The notes beneath the pieces are model-generated. The model was not told the origin of the DNA, ran no database searches, and saw only the letters and a program-made list of their open reading frames with translations. A stretch of DNA of 64,000 bases from Myxococcales bacterium (GTDB taxonomy: Bacteria > Myxococcota_A > Polyangia > Haliangiales > Haliangiaceae), in assembly GCA_016706545.1 (NCBI GenBank), contig JADJJK010000023.1, positions 62,001 to 126,000 on the forward strand, written 5' to 3'. This document shows, one piece after another, positions 27,545 through 36,720 of the stretch. A program made the translations under genes and the position numbers. The first letter of the stretch is position 1. Each line of letters begins with the position of its first letter.

Positions 27545-28105
27545 ATGAAGAGCGAAGACGGCAAAGACGAAAAGCTCATGCGCGTTGGCGAGCTCGCCAA
27601 GGCGGTGGGCAAGACCGTGCGCGCCATGCATCTCTATGAGGAGCTAGGGCTGCTTGACCCCGACGCTCGTTCCGAAGGCGGGTTCCGGCTGTACAACGCG
27701 GCGGCGATCGAGCGCATCCAGTGGATCGCCAAGCTGCAGGCCATTGGCTTCACGCTGGCGGAGATCCAAGGGTTTGTGCGCGAGTTCCGAGACGCGCACT
27801 CCGGCCGCGAGGCGTCGAGCCACGCCCGCAAAGTTTTCGGCGCAAAGGTCGCGCAGATCCGCGATCAGATCGCCCAGCTCCAGACGATCGAGAAGGACCT
27901 GCTCAAGGCGGTGGCGTACCTGGACTCGTGTCAGCAGTGCGCCACGCACCTGGCCCCGACCGAGTGCGGGGTGTGCGGCCACGAAGGGCATCACCCCGGC
28001 GAGGCGCCGCAGCTCTTCGCCGGCCTGTCCAGCACCGCCAAACTGGAGGCGCGCCGCGAGTTCGACGTGCCCGTCACCATGCTCACCCGAGAAGGACACA
28101 ACTGA
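27545..28105 (+). CDS. MerR-family regulator with Cys/His-rich C-terminus, heads the isc operon
   Basis: 186 residues from ATG 27545. The winged helix-turn-helix (MRVGELAKAVGKTVRAMHLY) is followed by the MerR hinge (EGGFRLYNAAAIERI), a dimerisation coiled coil (about 98-125) and a cluster Cys129-x2-Cys132, Cys141-x2-Cys144 with nearby His135, His146, His149 and His150. This is compatible with an Fe-S cluster or zinc, as in SoxR-like members. It is translationally coupled to iscS (TGATG overlap), and no IscR is present in the window. It is therefore a candidate iron-sulfur sensor for this operon. The ligand is inferred, not shown. Confidence 0.8.
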   Translation: MKSEDGKDEKLMRVGELAKAVGKTVRAMHLYEELGLLDPDARSEGGFRLYNAAAIERIQWIAKLQAIGFTLAEIQGFVREFRDAHSGREASSHARKVFGAKVAQIRDQIAQLQTIEKDLLKAVAYLDSCQQCATHLAPTECGVCGHEGHHPGEAPQLFAGLSSTAKLEARREFDVPVTMLTREGHN

Positions 28106-29364
28106 TGTCTTCTGTCACCAAGCTCGAGGTCCCCGTGCCCGAGGGCGTGAAGCTGCCCATCTTCATGGACAACCACTCGACGACGCCGGTCGATCCGCGC
28201 GTGCTCGAGGCCATGCTGCCGTACTTCACCACGCACTTTGGCAACGCGGCGAGCCGCAACCATGCGTTTGGCTGGACCGCCGAGGCGGCGGTGGAGCTGG
28301 CGCGCTCGCAGATCGCGGCGCTCCTGGGGGGCGACGGCAAGGAGATCGTCCTGACCTCCGGGGCCACCGAGTCCAACAACCTCGCCATCAAGGGCGCGGC
28401 GTCGTTTCATCGTCGGAACGGCAATCACCTGATCACCGTGGAGACCGAGCACAAGTCGGTCATCGATACCTGCAAGCGGCTGACCCGCGAGGGCTTCGAG
28501 GTCACCTTCTTGACCCCGGCCAAGGACGGGCTGGTCACCGCGGAGCAAGTGGCCGCGGCGATGACGGACAAGACCGTGCTGGTCAGCGTGATGCTGGCCA
28601 ACAACGAGATCGGCGTCGTGCAGCCGGTCAACGAGATCGGCGCCGCGATCAAGGCGCGGAACCCAAAGACGCTGTTTCACATCGACGCCGTGCAGGGCGT
28701 GGGCAAGGTGCCGTTTCACGTGGAGGACGCCAAGGCCGACCTGGTGTCGATCACGGCGCACAAGATGTACGGGCCCAAGGGCGTGGGCGCGCTGTGGGTG
28801 CGCCGGCGCCCGCGCGTGCGCATCGATCCGATCATCGACGGCGGCGGCCATGAGCGCGGCATGCGCTCCGGCACGCTCGCGGTGCCGCTCATCGTCGGGT
28901 TTGGCAAGGCCGCGGAGCTGGCCGCCGCCGAGCGAGAGGCGGAAGGGGTGCGCCTGCGCGCGCTGCGCGACCGGCTGCACCGCGGCATCGCGTCTCGCCT
29001 CAGCGAGACCTACGTCAACGGCTCGCTGGAGCACCGCCTGCCCGGGAACCTCAACCTGTCGTTTGCCTTCGTCGAGGGCGAGTCGCTGCTGATGGCGCTC
29101 AAGGACCTCGCGGTGTCCTCGGGCTCAGCCTGCACCTCGGCCTCGCTGGAGCCAAGCTACGTGCTGCGCGCGCTGGGCATCGGCGACGAGCTCGCGCACA
29201 CCTCCATCCGCTTCGGCCTGGGGCGCTTCAACACCGAGGCCGAGGTGGACTACGTCATCGAGCTGGTGGTCCGCTCCGTGGAGCGGCTGCGCTCACTCTC
29301 CCCGCTGTGGGAGATGCATCAGGACGGGATCGATATCAGCAGCATCCAGTGGACCCCCCACTGA
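28105..29364 (+). CDS. iscS: cysteine desulfurase IscS
   Basis: 419 residues, fold-type I PLP enzyme. Features are MDNHSTTPVDPRV (21-33), SGATESNNLA (85-94), the PLP lysine Lys220 in SITAHKMYGPKG, and the catalytic Cys343 in the mobile loop SSGSACTSAS. It converts cysteine to alanine and carries the persulfide to IscU. The start overlaps the regulator stop (TGATG) with GAAGGA upstream. The C-terminus ends in SPLWEMHQDGIDIS, like IscS of the ISC type. Neighbours iscU-iscA-hscB-hscA-fdx confirm the pathway. Confidence 0.96.
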   Translation: MSSVTKLEVPVPEGVKLPIFMDNHSTTPVDPRVLEAMLPYFTTHFGNAASRNHAFGWTAEAAVELARSQIAALLGGDGKEIVLTSGATESNNLAIKGAASFHRRNGNHLITVETEHKSVIDTCKRLTREGFEVTFLTPAKDGLVTAEQVAAAMTDKTVLVSVMLANNEIGVVQPVNEIGAAIKARNPKTLFHIDAVQGVGKVPFHVEDAKADLVSITAHKMYGPKGVGALWVRRRPRVRIDPIIDGGGHERGMRSGTLAVPLIVGFGKAAELAAAEREAEGVRLRALRDRLHRGIASRLSETYVNGSLEHRLPGNLNLSFAFVEGESLLMALKDLAVSSGSACTSASLEPSYVLRALGIGDELAHTSIRFGLGRFNTEAEVDYVIELVVRSVERLRSLSPLWEMHQDGIDISSIQWTPH

Positions 29365-29375
29365 AAGGAACCGCC

Positions 29376-29765
29376 ATGGCCTATTCCGACAAAGTCATCG
29401 AGCACTACGAGAACCCCCGCAACGTCGGCTCCTTCGGCAAGGAGGACGACGACGTGGGCACCGGGCTGGTGGGCGCGCCAGCCTGCGGCGACGTGATGAA
29501 GCTGCAGATCCGCGTCACCGACGGCGTGATCTCCGACGCCAAGTTCAAGACGTTTGGCTGCGGCTCGGCCATCGCCTCCAGCTCGCTCGCCACCGAGATG
29601 ATCAAGGGCATGACCCTCGATCAGGCAGCGGAGATCAAGAACACGCAGATCGTCGAGGAGCTAAACCTGCCCCCCGTCAAGATCCACTGCTCGGTGCTCG
29701 CCGAGGACGCGATCAAGGCGGCGATCGAGGACTACAAGAAGAAGCGGCAGGAGCGGGGCCAATGA
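29376..29765 (+). CDS. iscU: Fe-S cluster scaffold IscU
   Basis: 129 residues. The three cluster ligands are Cys37, Cys62 and Cys105, with Asp39 next to the first. The HscA recognition motif LPPVK (98-102) is intact, matching the chaperone genes downstream. It builds [2Fe-2S] clusters using sulfur from IscS. AAAGGAA precedes ATG 29376, and the stop overlaps iscA by 4 bp. Confidence 0.96.
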   Translation: MAYSDKVIEHYENPRNVGSFGKEDDDVGTGLVGAPACGDVMKLQIRVTDGVISDAKFKTFGCGSAIASSSLATEMIKGMTLDQAAEIKNTQIVEELNLPPVKIHCSVLAEDAIKAAIEDYKKKRQERGQ

Positions 29766-30160
29766 ACGCGGAGGCCTCCACCACCGGATCGGCGCCAGCG
29801 GCGCCGCCGCAGGCCTCGGCGGAGAGCGCCAAGAAGTCCATCGAGATCACCGCCAACGCGGCGGCTGAGATCGCGCGGCAGCGCGACAAGCGCGGTACGC
29901 CCGAGGCGCGGATCCGCGTGGGCGTGCGCGGCGGCGGCTGCACCGGGTTCTCCTATGTCTTCGAGTGGGCGGACTCGCTGCGGTCAAGTGACCGCGAGTT
30001 CTCGGCCCATGGCGTGGCCATCGTCGTCGATCCGAAGAGCCTGGTGTACCTGGCGGGGATGCAGCTCGACTTCGTGCGCGGCATGATGGGCCACGGCTTC
30101 AAGTTCAACAACCCCAACGCCAAGGGCGCCTGTGGCTGCGGCGAGTCGGTGCAGTTCTAG
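29762..30160 (+). CDS. iscA: A-type Fe-S carrier IscA
   Basis: 132 residues. The three conserved cysteines are Cys60 in RGGGCTGFSY and Cys124/Cys126 in GACGCGESV. It has an N-terminal Ala/Ser/Pro-rich extension of about 22 residues before the usual ITANAAAEIARQ start. It accepts clusters from IscU and passes them to apo-proteins. The ATGA overlap with iscU indicates translational coupling. Confidence 0.93.
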   Translation: MNAEASTTGSAPAAPPQASAESAKKSIEITANAAAEIARQRDKRGTPEARIRVGVRGGGCTGFSYVFEWADSLRSSDREFSAHGVAIVVDPKSLVYLAGMQLDFVRGMMGHGFKFNNPNAKGACGCGESVQF

Positions 30161-30251
30161 TGCTTCGTCCAGCGCGCCGCCCGACGCTGCGACCGTCGGC
30201 TCGCCCGACGTTGCGACCGACGCTTCGCGCGCTGGCGCGCCGCCCCCGGTC

Positions 30252-30821
30252 ATGAGCGGCGCCGCTTCCACCCCTGACGCCTTCGCGGTGTTTGACCTGG
30301 CGCCGGCGTATGATCTCGATCTGGCGGCGCTGGAGGCGCGGTTCTTCGCGATGAGCCGCGAGCTACACCCGGACCGGTTCGTGACCGCGCCGGCCGCCCA
30401 GCGGGTGGCCGCGCTGTCGCGCGCGCGCGCCATGAACGACGCCTACCAGGTGCTGCGCAAGCCGGTGGCGCGAGCCGAGCACCTGCTGCGGCTCCGCGGC
30501 GTGACCATCGGCGGCAACGAGCGGATCGATCCCGCGTTCCTGCAGGACATCCTGGAGCTGCGAGAAGAGCTGGCCGAGGCGCGCGTGGCCGGCCGCACGG
30601 CGGAGGTCGGCCGGCTCGCCGCGGCGATGCGCGGGCGTCGCAAGGCGGCGGTGGAGTCGCTGGGAGCGCTGTTCGCGGCGCTGCCACCGGCGGCCAGCGC
30701 ACCAGGCCAGGCCGAGGCGGAGACCCTGGGCCACATCAAGCAGCAGCTTATCGCGCTGCGCTATCTCGACCGCTACCTCGAGGAGTGCGAGGCTGCGCTC
30801 GATCCCGACTCTGAAAGCTAA
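30252..30821 (+). CDS. hscB: J-domain co-chaperone HscB
   Basis: 189 residues from ATG 30252. The J domain carries HPD (39-41) within RELHPDRF, and the C-terminal three-helix domain (QDILELREELAEARVAG ... IKQQLIALRYLDRYLEE) is the IscU-binding part of HscB. It stimulates the HscA ATPase. The frame is open further upstream over a Ser/Ala/Pro stretch (GTG 30132), but that would overlap iscA, and 30252 gives the usual family length. Confidence 0.92.
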   Translation: MSGAASTPDAFAVFDLAPAYDLDLAALEARFFAMSRELHPDRFVTAPAAQRVAALSRARAMNDAYQVLRKPVARAEHLLRLRGVTIGGNERIDPAFLQDILELREELAEARVAGRTAEVGRLAAAMRGRRKAAVESLGALFAALPPAASAPGQAEAETLGHIKQQLIALRYLDRYLEECEAALDPDSES

Positions 30822-30836
30822 CCGCGAAGGAACCCG

Positions 30837-32735
30837 ATGTTGCTGCAAATCGCCGAGCCTGGAGAGAGCCGGGTCAAGGAAGCGTGCAAGAAGCGCGTGG
30901 TGGGCATTGATCTGGGCACCACCAACAGCCTGGTCGCTCACTTCGCCGACGGGCAGCCGCGGGTCATCGCCATGCCAGATGGCCGGGACATCCTGCCGTC
31001 CGTGGTGCGCTACCAAGCCGGCGGGGACCCCACGGTAGGCGGCGCGCCCGACGACGGAGCCCTGCAGGACGGCGCCATCACGCTGTCCTCGGTGAAGCGC
31101 CTGGTCGGCCGCGGCGTGGCTGATCTGGGCGCGGTGCGGGCGATGTTGCCCTACGAGGTCGTCGGCGACGAGCGCGCGGTGCGTATCCCGGTCCCCGGCC
31201 GCAGCCCGGTGACGCCGGTGGAGGTCTCGGCCGAGATCCTGCGCGTGCTCAAGGCGCGCGCGGAGCACGAGCTGGGCGGCGAGGTGGAGGGCGCGGTGAT
31301 CACGGTGCCCGCGTACTTCGACGACGCGCAGCGCCAGGCGACCCGCGACGCTGGCCGGTTGGCCGGGCTCGAGGTGATGCGCCTTTTGGCCGAGCCGACC
31401 GCGGCCGCGCTGGCCTATGGGCTTGACCGCGGCTCCAAGGGGACCTACGCGGTCTACGATCTGGGTGGCGGGACCTTCGATGTCTCGATCCTCAAGCTGG
31501 TGGACGGGGTGTTCGAGGTCAAGGCCACCGGCGGCGACTCCGCGCTGGGCGGCGACGACCTCGACCGCGCCATCGCCAGCGCGGTGGCGTCGGAGGCCGG
31601 AGCTGAGCTGGCGAGCTGGCCACGCCCGCGGGTGTCCGCGGCGGTGGCCGAGGCGCGCCGGGTCAAGGAGGCGTTGACCACGGCGGACGAGGTGACGTTT
31701 GGGCTGCGCGGCGAAGGCGGCCCGGCGATCACTCGCGTGGTGCGGCGCCAGGATCTGGCGACCTGGTGCCAGCCGCTGCTCGAGCGCGCCGGTCGAGCCT
31801 GCCGGCGCGTGCTCAAGGACGCGGAGCTCTCCGCCGAGGAGCTCGACGGCGTGATCCTGGTGGGCGGGTCCACGCGCTCGCCCGTGGTGCGCGCTGACGT
31901 GGAGGCGCGCTTTGGCCGGGTGCCGCTCTCCGATCTGGATCCTGACAGCGTGGTCGCGCTGGGCGCCGCGGTGTCCGCGGACGTGCTGGCCGGCGGCGAG
32001 CAAGACGTGGTGCTGCTCGACGTGGTGCCGCTGTCGCTGGGGGTGGAGATGATGGGCGGCGTGGTGGAGAAGATCATCCACCGCAACACCACCATCCCGT
32101 GCGGCGCCAGCCAGACCTTCACCACGTACGCCGATCAGCAGACCGGGTTTGACATCCACGTGCTGCAGGGCGAGCGCGAGACCTCGGACGCATGCCGCTC
32201 GCTGGCCCGCTTCACCCTGCGCGGCATCCCGCCGATGATCGCCGGCATGGCGCGGGTGGACATCACCTTCCTCATCGACGCGGACGGCATCCTGCACGTG
32301 ACCGCCAAGGAGCAGACCTCCGGGGTCGAGGCGGCCATCGACGTGCGGCCAAGCTACGGCCTGTCCGACGAGGAAGTGGAGCGCATGCTGGTGGAGTCCT
32401 TCGAGCACGCCGAGGACGACCTGCTGCGCCGCAACCTGGCGGTGGAGCGGGTGGAGGCGGACCGCATCCTGGCGGCGACCCGCCACGCCATGGCGCACGA
32501 CGAGGGGCTGCTCGACGACGACGTGCGCCGCGCCGCGACCGTGGCGATGAGCGCGCTGGAGGCGACGCTGACCGGCGGTGACTACCTGGCCGTGCGCCAC
32601 GCCATCGAGGCGCTGGATCTGGCCACCAAGCCGTTCGCTCAGGCGAGGATGAACCGCGTGCTCGAGCTGCAGATGCACGGCCGCTCGCTCGATGATGTGG
32701 AGCGCACGCTCGGCGTGCGAGAGCCGCAGGCCTAG
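30837..32735 (+). CDS. hscA: Hsp70-type chaperone HscA
   Basis: 632 residues. The nucleotide-binding domain begins GIDLGTTNS (23-31), followed by a phosphate 2 motif in YDLGGGTFDVSILKL and the adenosine motif LVGGSTRSP. The substrate-binding domain starts around DVVPLSLGVEMMGG. It binds the LPPVK site of IscU and helps cluster transfer. GAAGGAA lies upstream of ATG 30837, 16 bp after hscB. Confidence 0.94.
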   Translation: MLLQIAEPGESRVKEACKKRVVGIDLGTTNSLVAHFADGQPRVIAMPDGRDILPSVVRYQAGGDPTVGGAPDDGALQDGAITLSSVKRLVGRGVADLGAVRAMLPYEVVGDERAVRIPVPGRSPVTPVEVSAEILRVLKARAEHELGGEVEGAVITVPAYFDDAQRQATRDAGRLAGLEVMRLLAEPTAAALAYGLDRGSKGTYAVYDLGGGTFDVSILKLVDGVFEVKATGGDSALGGDDLDRAIASAVASEAGAELASWPRPRVSAAVAEARRVKEALTTADEVTFGLRGEGGPAITRVVRRQDLATWCQPLLERAGRACRRVLKDAELSAEELDGVILVGGSTRSPVVRADVEARFGRVPLSDLDPDSVVALGAAVSADVLAGGEQDVVLLDVVPLSLGVEMMGGVVEKIIHRNTTIPCGASQTFTTYADQQTGFDIHVLQGERETSDACRSLARFTLRGIPPMIAGMARVDITFLIDADGILHVTAKEQTSGVEAAIDVRPSYGLSDEEVERMLVESFEHAEDDLLRRNLAVERVEADRILAATRHAMAHDEGLLDDDVRRAATVAMSALEATLTGGDYLAVRHAIEALDLATKPFAQARMNRVLELQMHGRSLDDVERTLGVREPQA

Positions 32736-32745
32736 GACAGGACCG

Positions 32746-33120
32746 ATGCCCAAGCTGACCTTCAAGAACCCCTATGGCCCCGGCTCCGCCGCGCTCACCG
32801 TGAGCTGCGCGCGAGGCGCGAGCATCCTGGACGTGGCCGAGGAGCACGGCGCGCGCGTCGGCCACGCCTGCGGCGGCAACCTGGCGTGCTCCACCTGCCA
32901 CGTCTGGGTGACGGCCGGCCTCGACTCGCTGCCCGAGGTCGCCGACAAGGAGAACGACATCATGGACAAGGCGTTCGACGTGCGCGCCGAGTCCAGGCTC
33001 GCCTGCCAGGCCGCGCTGGGCGAGGCCGACGTCGAGGTGGAGATCACCGAGGAGAGCCTCAAGGCCTGGCTCGACGAAAATCCCGACGAGCGCAAGAAGT
33101 TGCGGAGCACGGCGCCTTGA
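32746..33120 (+). CDS. fdx: ISC-type [2Fe-2S] ferredoxin
   Basis: 124 residues, adrenodoxin-like. The ligands are Cys42, Cys48, Cys51 and Cys87 (C-x5-C-x2-C with a distal Cys in RLACQAA). The protein supplies electrons for cluster assembly on IscU. ATG 32746 has AGGACAGGA upstream, 10 bp after hscA. It closes the isc operon. Confidence 0.94.
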   Translation: MPKLTFKNPYGPGSAALTVSCARGASILDVAEEHGARVGHACGGNLACSTCHVWVTAGLDSLPEVADKENDIMDKAFDVRAESRLACQAALGEADVEVEITEESLKAWLDENPDERKKLRSTAP

Positions 33121-33152
33121 CGGCGCGCCAGGCTGTGTAATCTCTGGGCGCG

Positions 33153-33638
33153 ATGCCCGCCTTCGTGTACACCACGCCTGTTCGCTTTGCCGATATCGAC
33201 CACGCCGGCATCGTCTACTTCCCGCGCTTCTTTCACTTCTTCCATCTGGCCTTCGAGGAGATGTGGCGGGCCAAGCTGGGGGCGCGCGCGTACGTGGACC
33301 TCCTGGACCGCGACCGGCTGGGCTTCCCGGCGGTGCGCGCCGAGTGCGACTACCGCGCCCCGCTGCGCTTTGGCGACCTGGCGGAGATCGAGGTGCGGGT
33401 GGTGCGGCTCGGCCGGACGTCGGTGACCTTTGGCTACCGCGTGTACCGCGCCGCCGACGAGCGCGTGACGCGCGTGCTGGCTGCCGAGGGGCAGACGGTG
33501 AGCGCGATCGTGGACCTGGCGCGCTTCGCGGCCACCGAGCCACCGGCTGCGGTGCGCGCGCTCCTGGCCGAGCTGATGGACGAGGGGCCAGCCGAGGGGC
33601 CCAAGGCTCCCCCCGGCTCGCAAGGTCCGCGGTCGTGA
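33153..33638 (+). CDS. acyl-CoA thioesterase, 4HBT hot-dog fold
   Basis: 161 residues. It starts with TTPVRFADIDHAGIVYFPRFF, where Asp16 in ADIDHAG is the usual catalytic acid of YbgC-type 4-hydroxybenzoyl-CoA thioesterases. CDYRAPLRFGDLAEIEV and SVTFGYRVYR follow. The C-terminal 25 residues are Pro/Gly-rich. The natural acyl-CoA is unknown. Its stop overlaps the next start (GTGA). It may be read through from the isc operon 32 bp upstream. Confidence 0.88.
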   Translation: MPAFVYTTPVRFADIDHAGIVYFPRFFHFFHLAFEEMWRAKLGARAYVDLLDRDRLGFPAVRAECDYRAPLRFGDLAEIEVRVVRLGRTSVTFGYRVYRAADERVTRVLAAEGQTVSAIVDLARFAATEPPAAVRALLAELMDEGPAEGPKAPPGSQGPRS

Positions 33639-34852
33639 CCGAGGTCGCCGTGCCGCGCGCGCTGTGTCCGCGGTGTCGGCGCCCGCCGGTGGTCTGTTAC
33701 TGCCACGCGGTGCCGCACCTGACCACGCGCACCCGGGTGGTGATCTTGCAGCACCCGCGCGAGCGCGACATGCCCATCGGCACGGCGCGCATGGCCAGCC
33801 TGTGTCTGCCGGAGGCGTCGCTGCACGTCGGGGTGCGCTGGGATGGCCACCCCGCGCTGGGGGCGCTGCTGGCGGACCCGTCGCGTCCGCCGATCTTGCT
33901 CTATCCCAGCGGAGACGCGGTCGACATCTTGCGAGCGCCCCCGCCGGGGCCGGTGACGCTGGTGGTGGTGGACGGGACCTGGTCGCAGGCCAAGTCCGTG
34001 GTGCGCGACAACGCGGTCCTGCGCGCCCTGCCGCGCTACGCCTTCGCCGCGCCGGAGCCGAGCCAGTACCGGATTCGCCGCGAACCGCACGAGGAGTATG
34101 TCTCGACGATCGAGGCCCTGATGTACGTGCTGGGCGCGCTCGAGGGCGACGCACCGCGGTTTCGCGCGCTGCTGGCGCCGCTTGGCGCCATGGTGGACGC
34201 GCAGCTCGCGGCCAACCGGCACACGCCTCGCTTTCGCCACCGACGCCGCGTGCCGGGGCCAAGCGGGCCACGGATCCCCCCGGTGGTGCGCGAGCGCTAT
34301 GGATCGCTTGTGTGCGTGGTCGGGGAGTCCAACGCCTGGCCGTTTCGCGACGGCGCGCAACAGCACCCGGAGGAGCTCGTCCACTGGATGGCCGAGCGCG
34401 TCGCCACCGGCGAGCGGCTCTCGGTGATGGCGGCTCCCCGCTGGCCACTTTCGCCGAGCACGTCGTTTCACACCGGCCTGACCGAGGCCACGCTGCTGGG
34501 CGCTGGCGACGGCGCGTCGCTGGTCGCAGGCGCGCAAGCGTTCCTGCGCCCCGACGACGTGCTCTGCGCCTGGGGGCATCACAGCGCGAACCTGCTGGCC
34601 AAGGCGGGGGCCACCTTGCCGCGCGAGCGCCTGGACCTGCGCGCGGCGCTGCAGCGCTTGCGCAACGCCAAGCTCGGCACGCTGGAAGACGTCGGCGAGT
34701 CCCTGGCGGCGGAGGCCAGCCCGGCGCTGGGATCCGAGCCTGCGGGGGCGGCGCCTGCGGGATCGGCGCCTGCGGGGCCCGGCAGAGCCGGGCGACGGCT
34801 CGCCATCCTCACGGCGCTGGTCCGCGCGTGGTACCGCCAAGAGCAAGGCTAG
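33635..34852 (+). CDS. DTW-domain tRNA aminocarboxypropyltransferase-like protein, extended
   Basis: 405 residues from GTG 33635. The N-terminal DTW domain has the zinc site Cys11, Cys14, Cys21, Cys23, the HPRERD segment (40-45) and DGTW (113-116, the DTW signature with one inserted Gly). Relatives (TapT/Tuaa type) transfer the aminocarboxypropyl group of SAM to tRNA uridine. Typical members have about 200-250 residues. Here a second domain of about 170 residues follows (SLVCVVGESNAWPF ... LSPSTSFHTGLTEATLL ... CAWGHHSANLLA), and its role is not recognised. The tail has an Ala/Gly/Pro linker. Confidence 0.8.
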   Translation: MTEVAVPRALCPRCRRPPVVCYCHAVPHLTTRTRVVILQHPRERDMPIGTARMASLCLPEASLHVGVRWDGHPALGALLADPSRPPILLYPSGDAVDILRAPPPGPVTLVVVDGTWSQAKSVVRDNAVLRALPRYAFAAPEPSQYRIRREPHEEYVSTIEALMYVLGALEGDAPRFRALLAPLGAMVDAQLAANRHTPRFRHRRRVPGPSGPRIPPVVRERYGSLVCVVGESNAWPFRDGAQQHPEELVHWMAERVATGERLSVMAAPRWPLSPSTSFHTGLTEATLLGAGDGASLVAGAQAFLRPDDVLCAWGHHSANLLAKAGATLPRERLDLRAALQRLRNAKLGTLEDVGESLAAEASPALGSEPAGAAPAGSAPAGPGRAGRRLAILTALVRAWYRQEQG

Positions 34853-35379
34853 CTTGGGGGCGCGCGCTTGGTCGGCGGACGGTTGTGCCGACGCGGTGAC
34901 GGGGACTGATGCAGCGATGGGCGCTGTGACGGGTGCTGCAGGTGGTCCGGCAAGGGGCGGCCAACGGAGATGGGGTCGACGCCGGTCGCCTCCATCTCGG
35001 CGAGGACCCAGCGCTCGAGGGCGCTGTGGCGGTCGTAGTCGTCCCATCGGCCGCGGAGGGGTTGCCGTCGGGGTCGAGCGGGGGATCGGCGAGGGATGAG
35101 GGGGGGCGAGGGTGTGCGGGGGAACGTGGGTGGAAGGGACGCGGCTGTGGGTGGCGCGGCGGGCGCGGAGGTTGCGGGGGCGGCTGCTGCGTCGGCGCGG
35201 CGCTGGATGCTCGTGATGGTGGCGGCGGCGTCCCAGCTATCGACGCGCTCGCCGCGCCAGCGGCACTGACCGGTGGTCGAGGTCAGCGGCAGGGCGGCGT
35301 TGGCGGCATAGATCGCGGGCCAGCCGAGCAACGTCGGCGCGGAGGACGCGGCTGCAGGCGCCCGGGCACCAACGTGGTA

Positions 35380-35402
35380 GGGGCGGGTCTCAGACCCGCC
35401 CC
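35380..35402. repeat. GC-rich palindromic intergenic element, copy 1
   Basis: Arms GGGGCGGGTCT and AGACCCGCCCC flank a single central C. It is preceded by GTA. This is the same class as the elements at 35462 and 37075 and looks like a REP-type palindrome. Confidence 0.7.
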
Positions 35403-35461
35403 GCGGTCGCCGCAGGTGGGGGCGCGATGCCGCCTGGCGCGCCGCAGGTGGCCGGTGGCGC

Positions 35462-35482
35462 GGGCGGGTCATAGACCCGCCC
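35462..35482. repeat. GC-rich palindromic intergenic element, copy 2
   Basis: Arms GGGCGGGTC and GACCCGCCC around ATA, followed by CCTACGACAACC. It abuts the stop of the truncated DUF222 gene, so the element may mark the break point. Confidence 0.7.
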
Positions 35483-36247
35483 CTACGACAACCTCGCCCG
35501 TCGAGCCCTGGCAGGGCCAGGCGCATACGCGCGGTTGTACGGCCGGCGCGTGGTGGTGGTGGTGGCAAGGCTCCGCGTTTCTGCGGAAGCGTCCGTCGCT
35601 CGCTCGGCAGGTGCGGATACGTCCGCGGAAACGTCAGCAACCTCTGCGGAGACGTCCGCCGGCGCGCGCGTGCAGTCCACCGCGGCTTGCTGCAACACTT
35701 GCAAGAGCAGCGCGGCCTCGTCGGGGCGCAGGCAGGCTTTGACGCACACCATGCCCGAGGCCGTCGTCGTATGCGCCACGTAGCGCTCGCTGTCGTGCGG
35801 GCGTGTGGCCTTGCTTGCGGCGTCGGCGCCGAGCACCCCGACCTTGCGGCACACGGTCTCGAGCTGGCTGGCGGTGCAGTGCTGAGAGTAGCCCAATAGC
35901 ACCGCTTCGGTGGCGGCGGTGGCCACGCGCGTGATGGCGCGCGTCTTGGAATACGAGATCTGCCCGGCAGACAAGGCCTCTGATACTTGAGGCAAGGTGT
36001 GTAGTGCTCTGGCCACTCGAAGATGCTCGCGCGCGGTGCCGAGGTCCCAGCCCACGCGCCAGCTCAGCCAGTGGGCGCAGGTGCCAAAGCCCTGGCGGTA
36101 CCAGCCGCCGGCCTCGTCGAACGTCCGCAGGTCAGCGAGCAGGCGATGCATGGCGGCGTCCAGGTGGACCGCTTGCTCGGCGATGTGTTCGCCGAGAGCT
36201 TGAACTTCCTCGACGGAGAGAAGCTCGCGCATGAGGCTTTGTAGCAT
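35483..36247 (-). pseudogene. DUF222 / 13E12-type protein, N-terminal part of an HNH endonuclease gene
   Basis: 254 residues from ATG 36247. It starts VEEVQALGEHIAEQAVHLDAAM and has the DUF222 hallmark GFGTCAHWLSWRVGWDLGTAREHLRVARALHTLPQVS in order, then ISYSKTRAITRVA. After about residue 185 the sequence becomes repetitive (VSAEVADVSADVSAPAERATDASAE) and ends in Thr/Arg/Pro-rich filler. There is no HNH nuclease motif, so the catalytic C-terminus appears lost. Such genes are often multicopy and mobile-like. The stop abuts a palindromic repeat and degenerate DNA. Confidence 0.65.
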
Positions 36248-36552
36248 GGCGGTTTTCGGCGCCGGACTTCGCGCTTGGCGTGCCCGTGGTGCCGCGGAAG
36301 CACGGGCGGCGCGAAGTTTCGTGGGGTGCGCAGGTAGACGAGGATGTAGCGCGCGTGCGGGCCTCTGGTGGAGAGAACGCGGAGGGTTGGCGGCAAGGCG
36401 GGTGCGCTGACGCGGGAGGTGTCAAGAGGAATGTTGGTATTTGGATGGATATTGGATAATAGATCTGGAGTTGGTGAGTGCGTCCGGTGGGCGGACGCGA
36501 GTGAGTCAGGACGTGAGATCGAGATCGCGGAGACCTCCGCGGAAGCGTGGTG

Positions 36553-36720
36553 TGATCCAGGTCGCAGCGCGTCTCCGCGGAAGCCTCGGGGCTGTGGACG
36601 GTGTCGGGCTATGGACAACCGCGCCCGTCGAGCCCGGGCAAGTGGGAATGCGCGTACGCGGCGCGGTTGACCACAGCCCTTGGAGAGGCGCAGGAGGGCC
36701 AGGTGCAGCAGGCGTGCCTG
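36553..36720 (+). repeat. dispersed repeat block, copy A
   Basis: It begins TGATCCAGGTCGCAGCGCG, runs through CTCCGCGGAAGCCTCGGGG and GGACAACCGCGCCC, and ends near GGAGAGGCGCAGGAGGGCC. Copies B and C share these segments in the same order. Confidence 0.7.

Larger units (their letters stand above)
34853..35482 (-). pseudogene. degenerate stretch with possible C-terminal remnants of an HNH/DUF222 gene
   Basis: About 630 bp without an intact gene. On the minus strand, fragments such as CRWRGERVDSWDAA and WDDYDRHSALERWVLAEM appear in one frame between long Pro/Arg/Ala stretches. They could be leftovers of the C-terminus of the DUF222-like gene next door. Two GC-rich palindromes lie at 35380 and 35462. 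No HNH core (Cys-x2-Cys with His-His) was found. Confidence 0.35.

Noticed and set aside
30363..32765. 800-codon open frame opposite hscA
   Set aside because: Shadow of hscB/hscA, whose motifs on the plus strand are clear.
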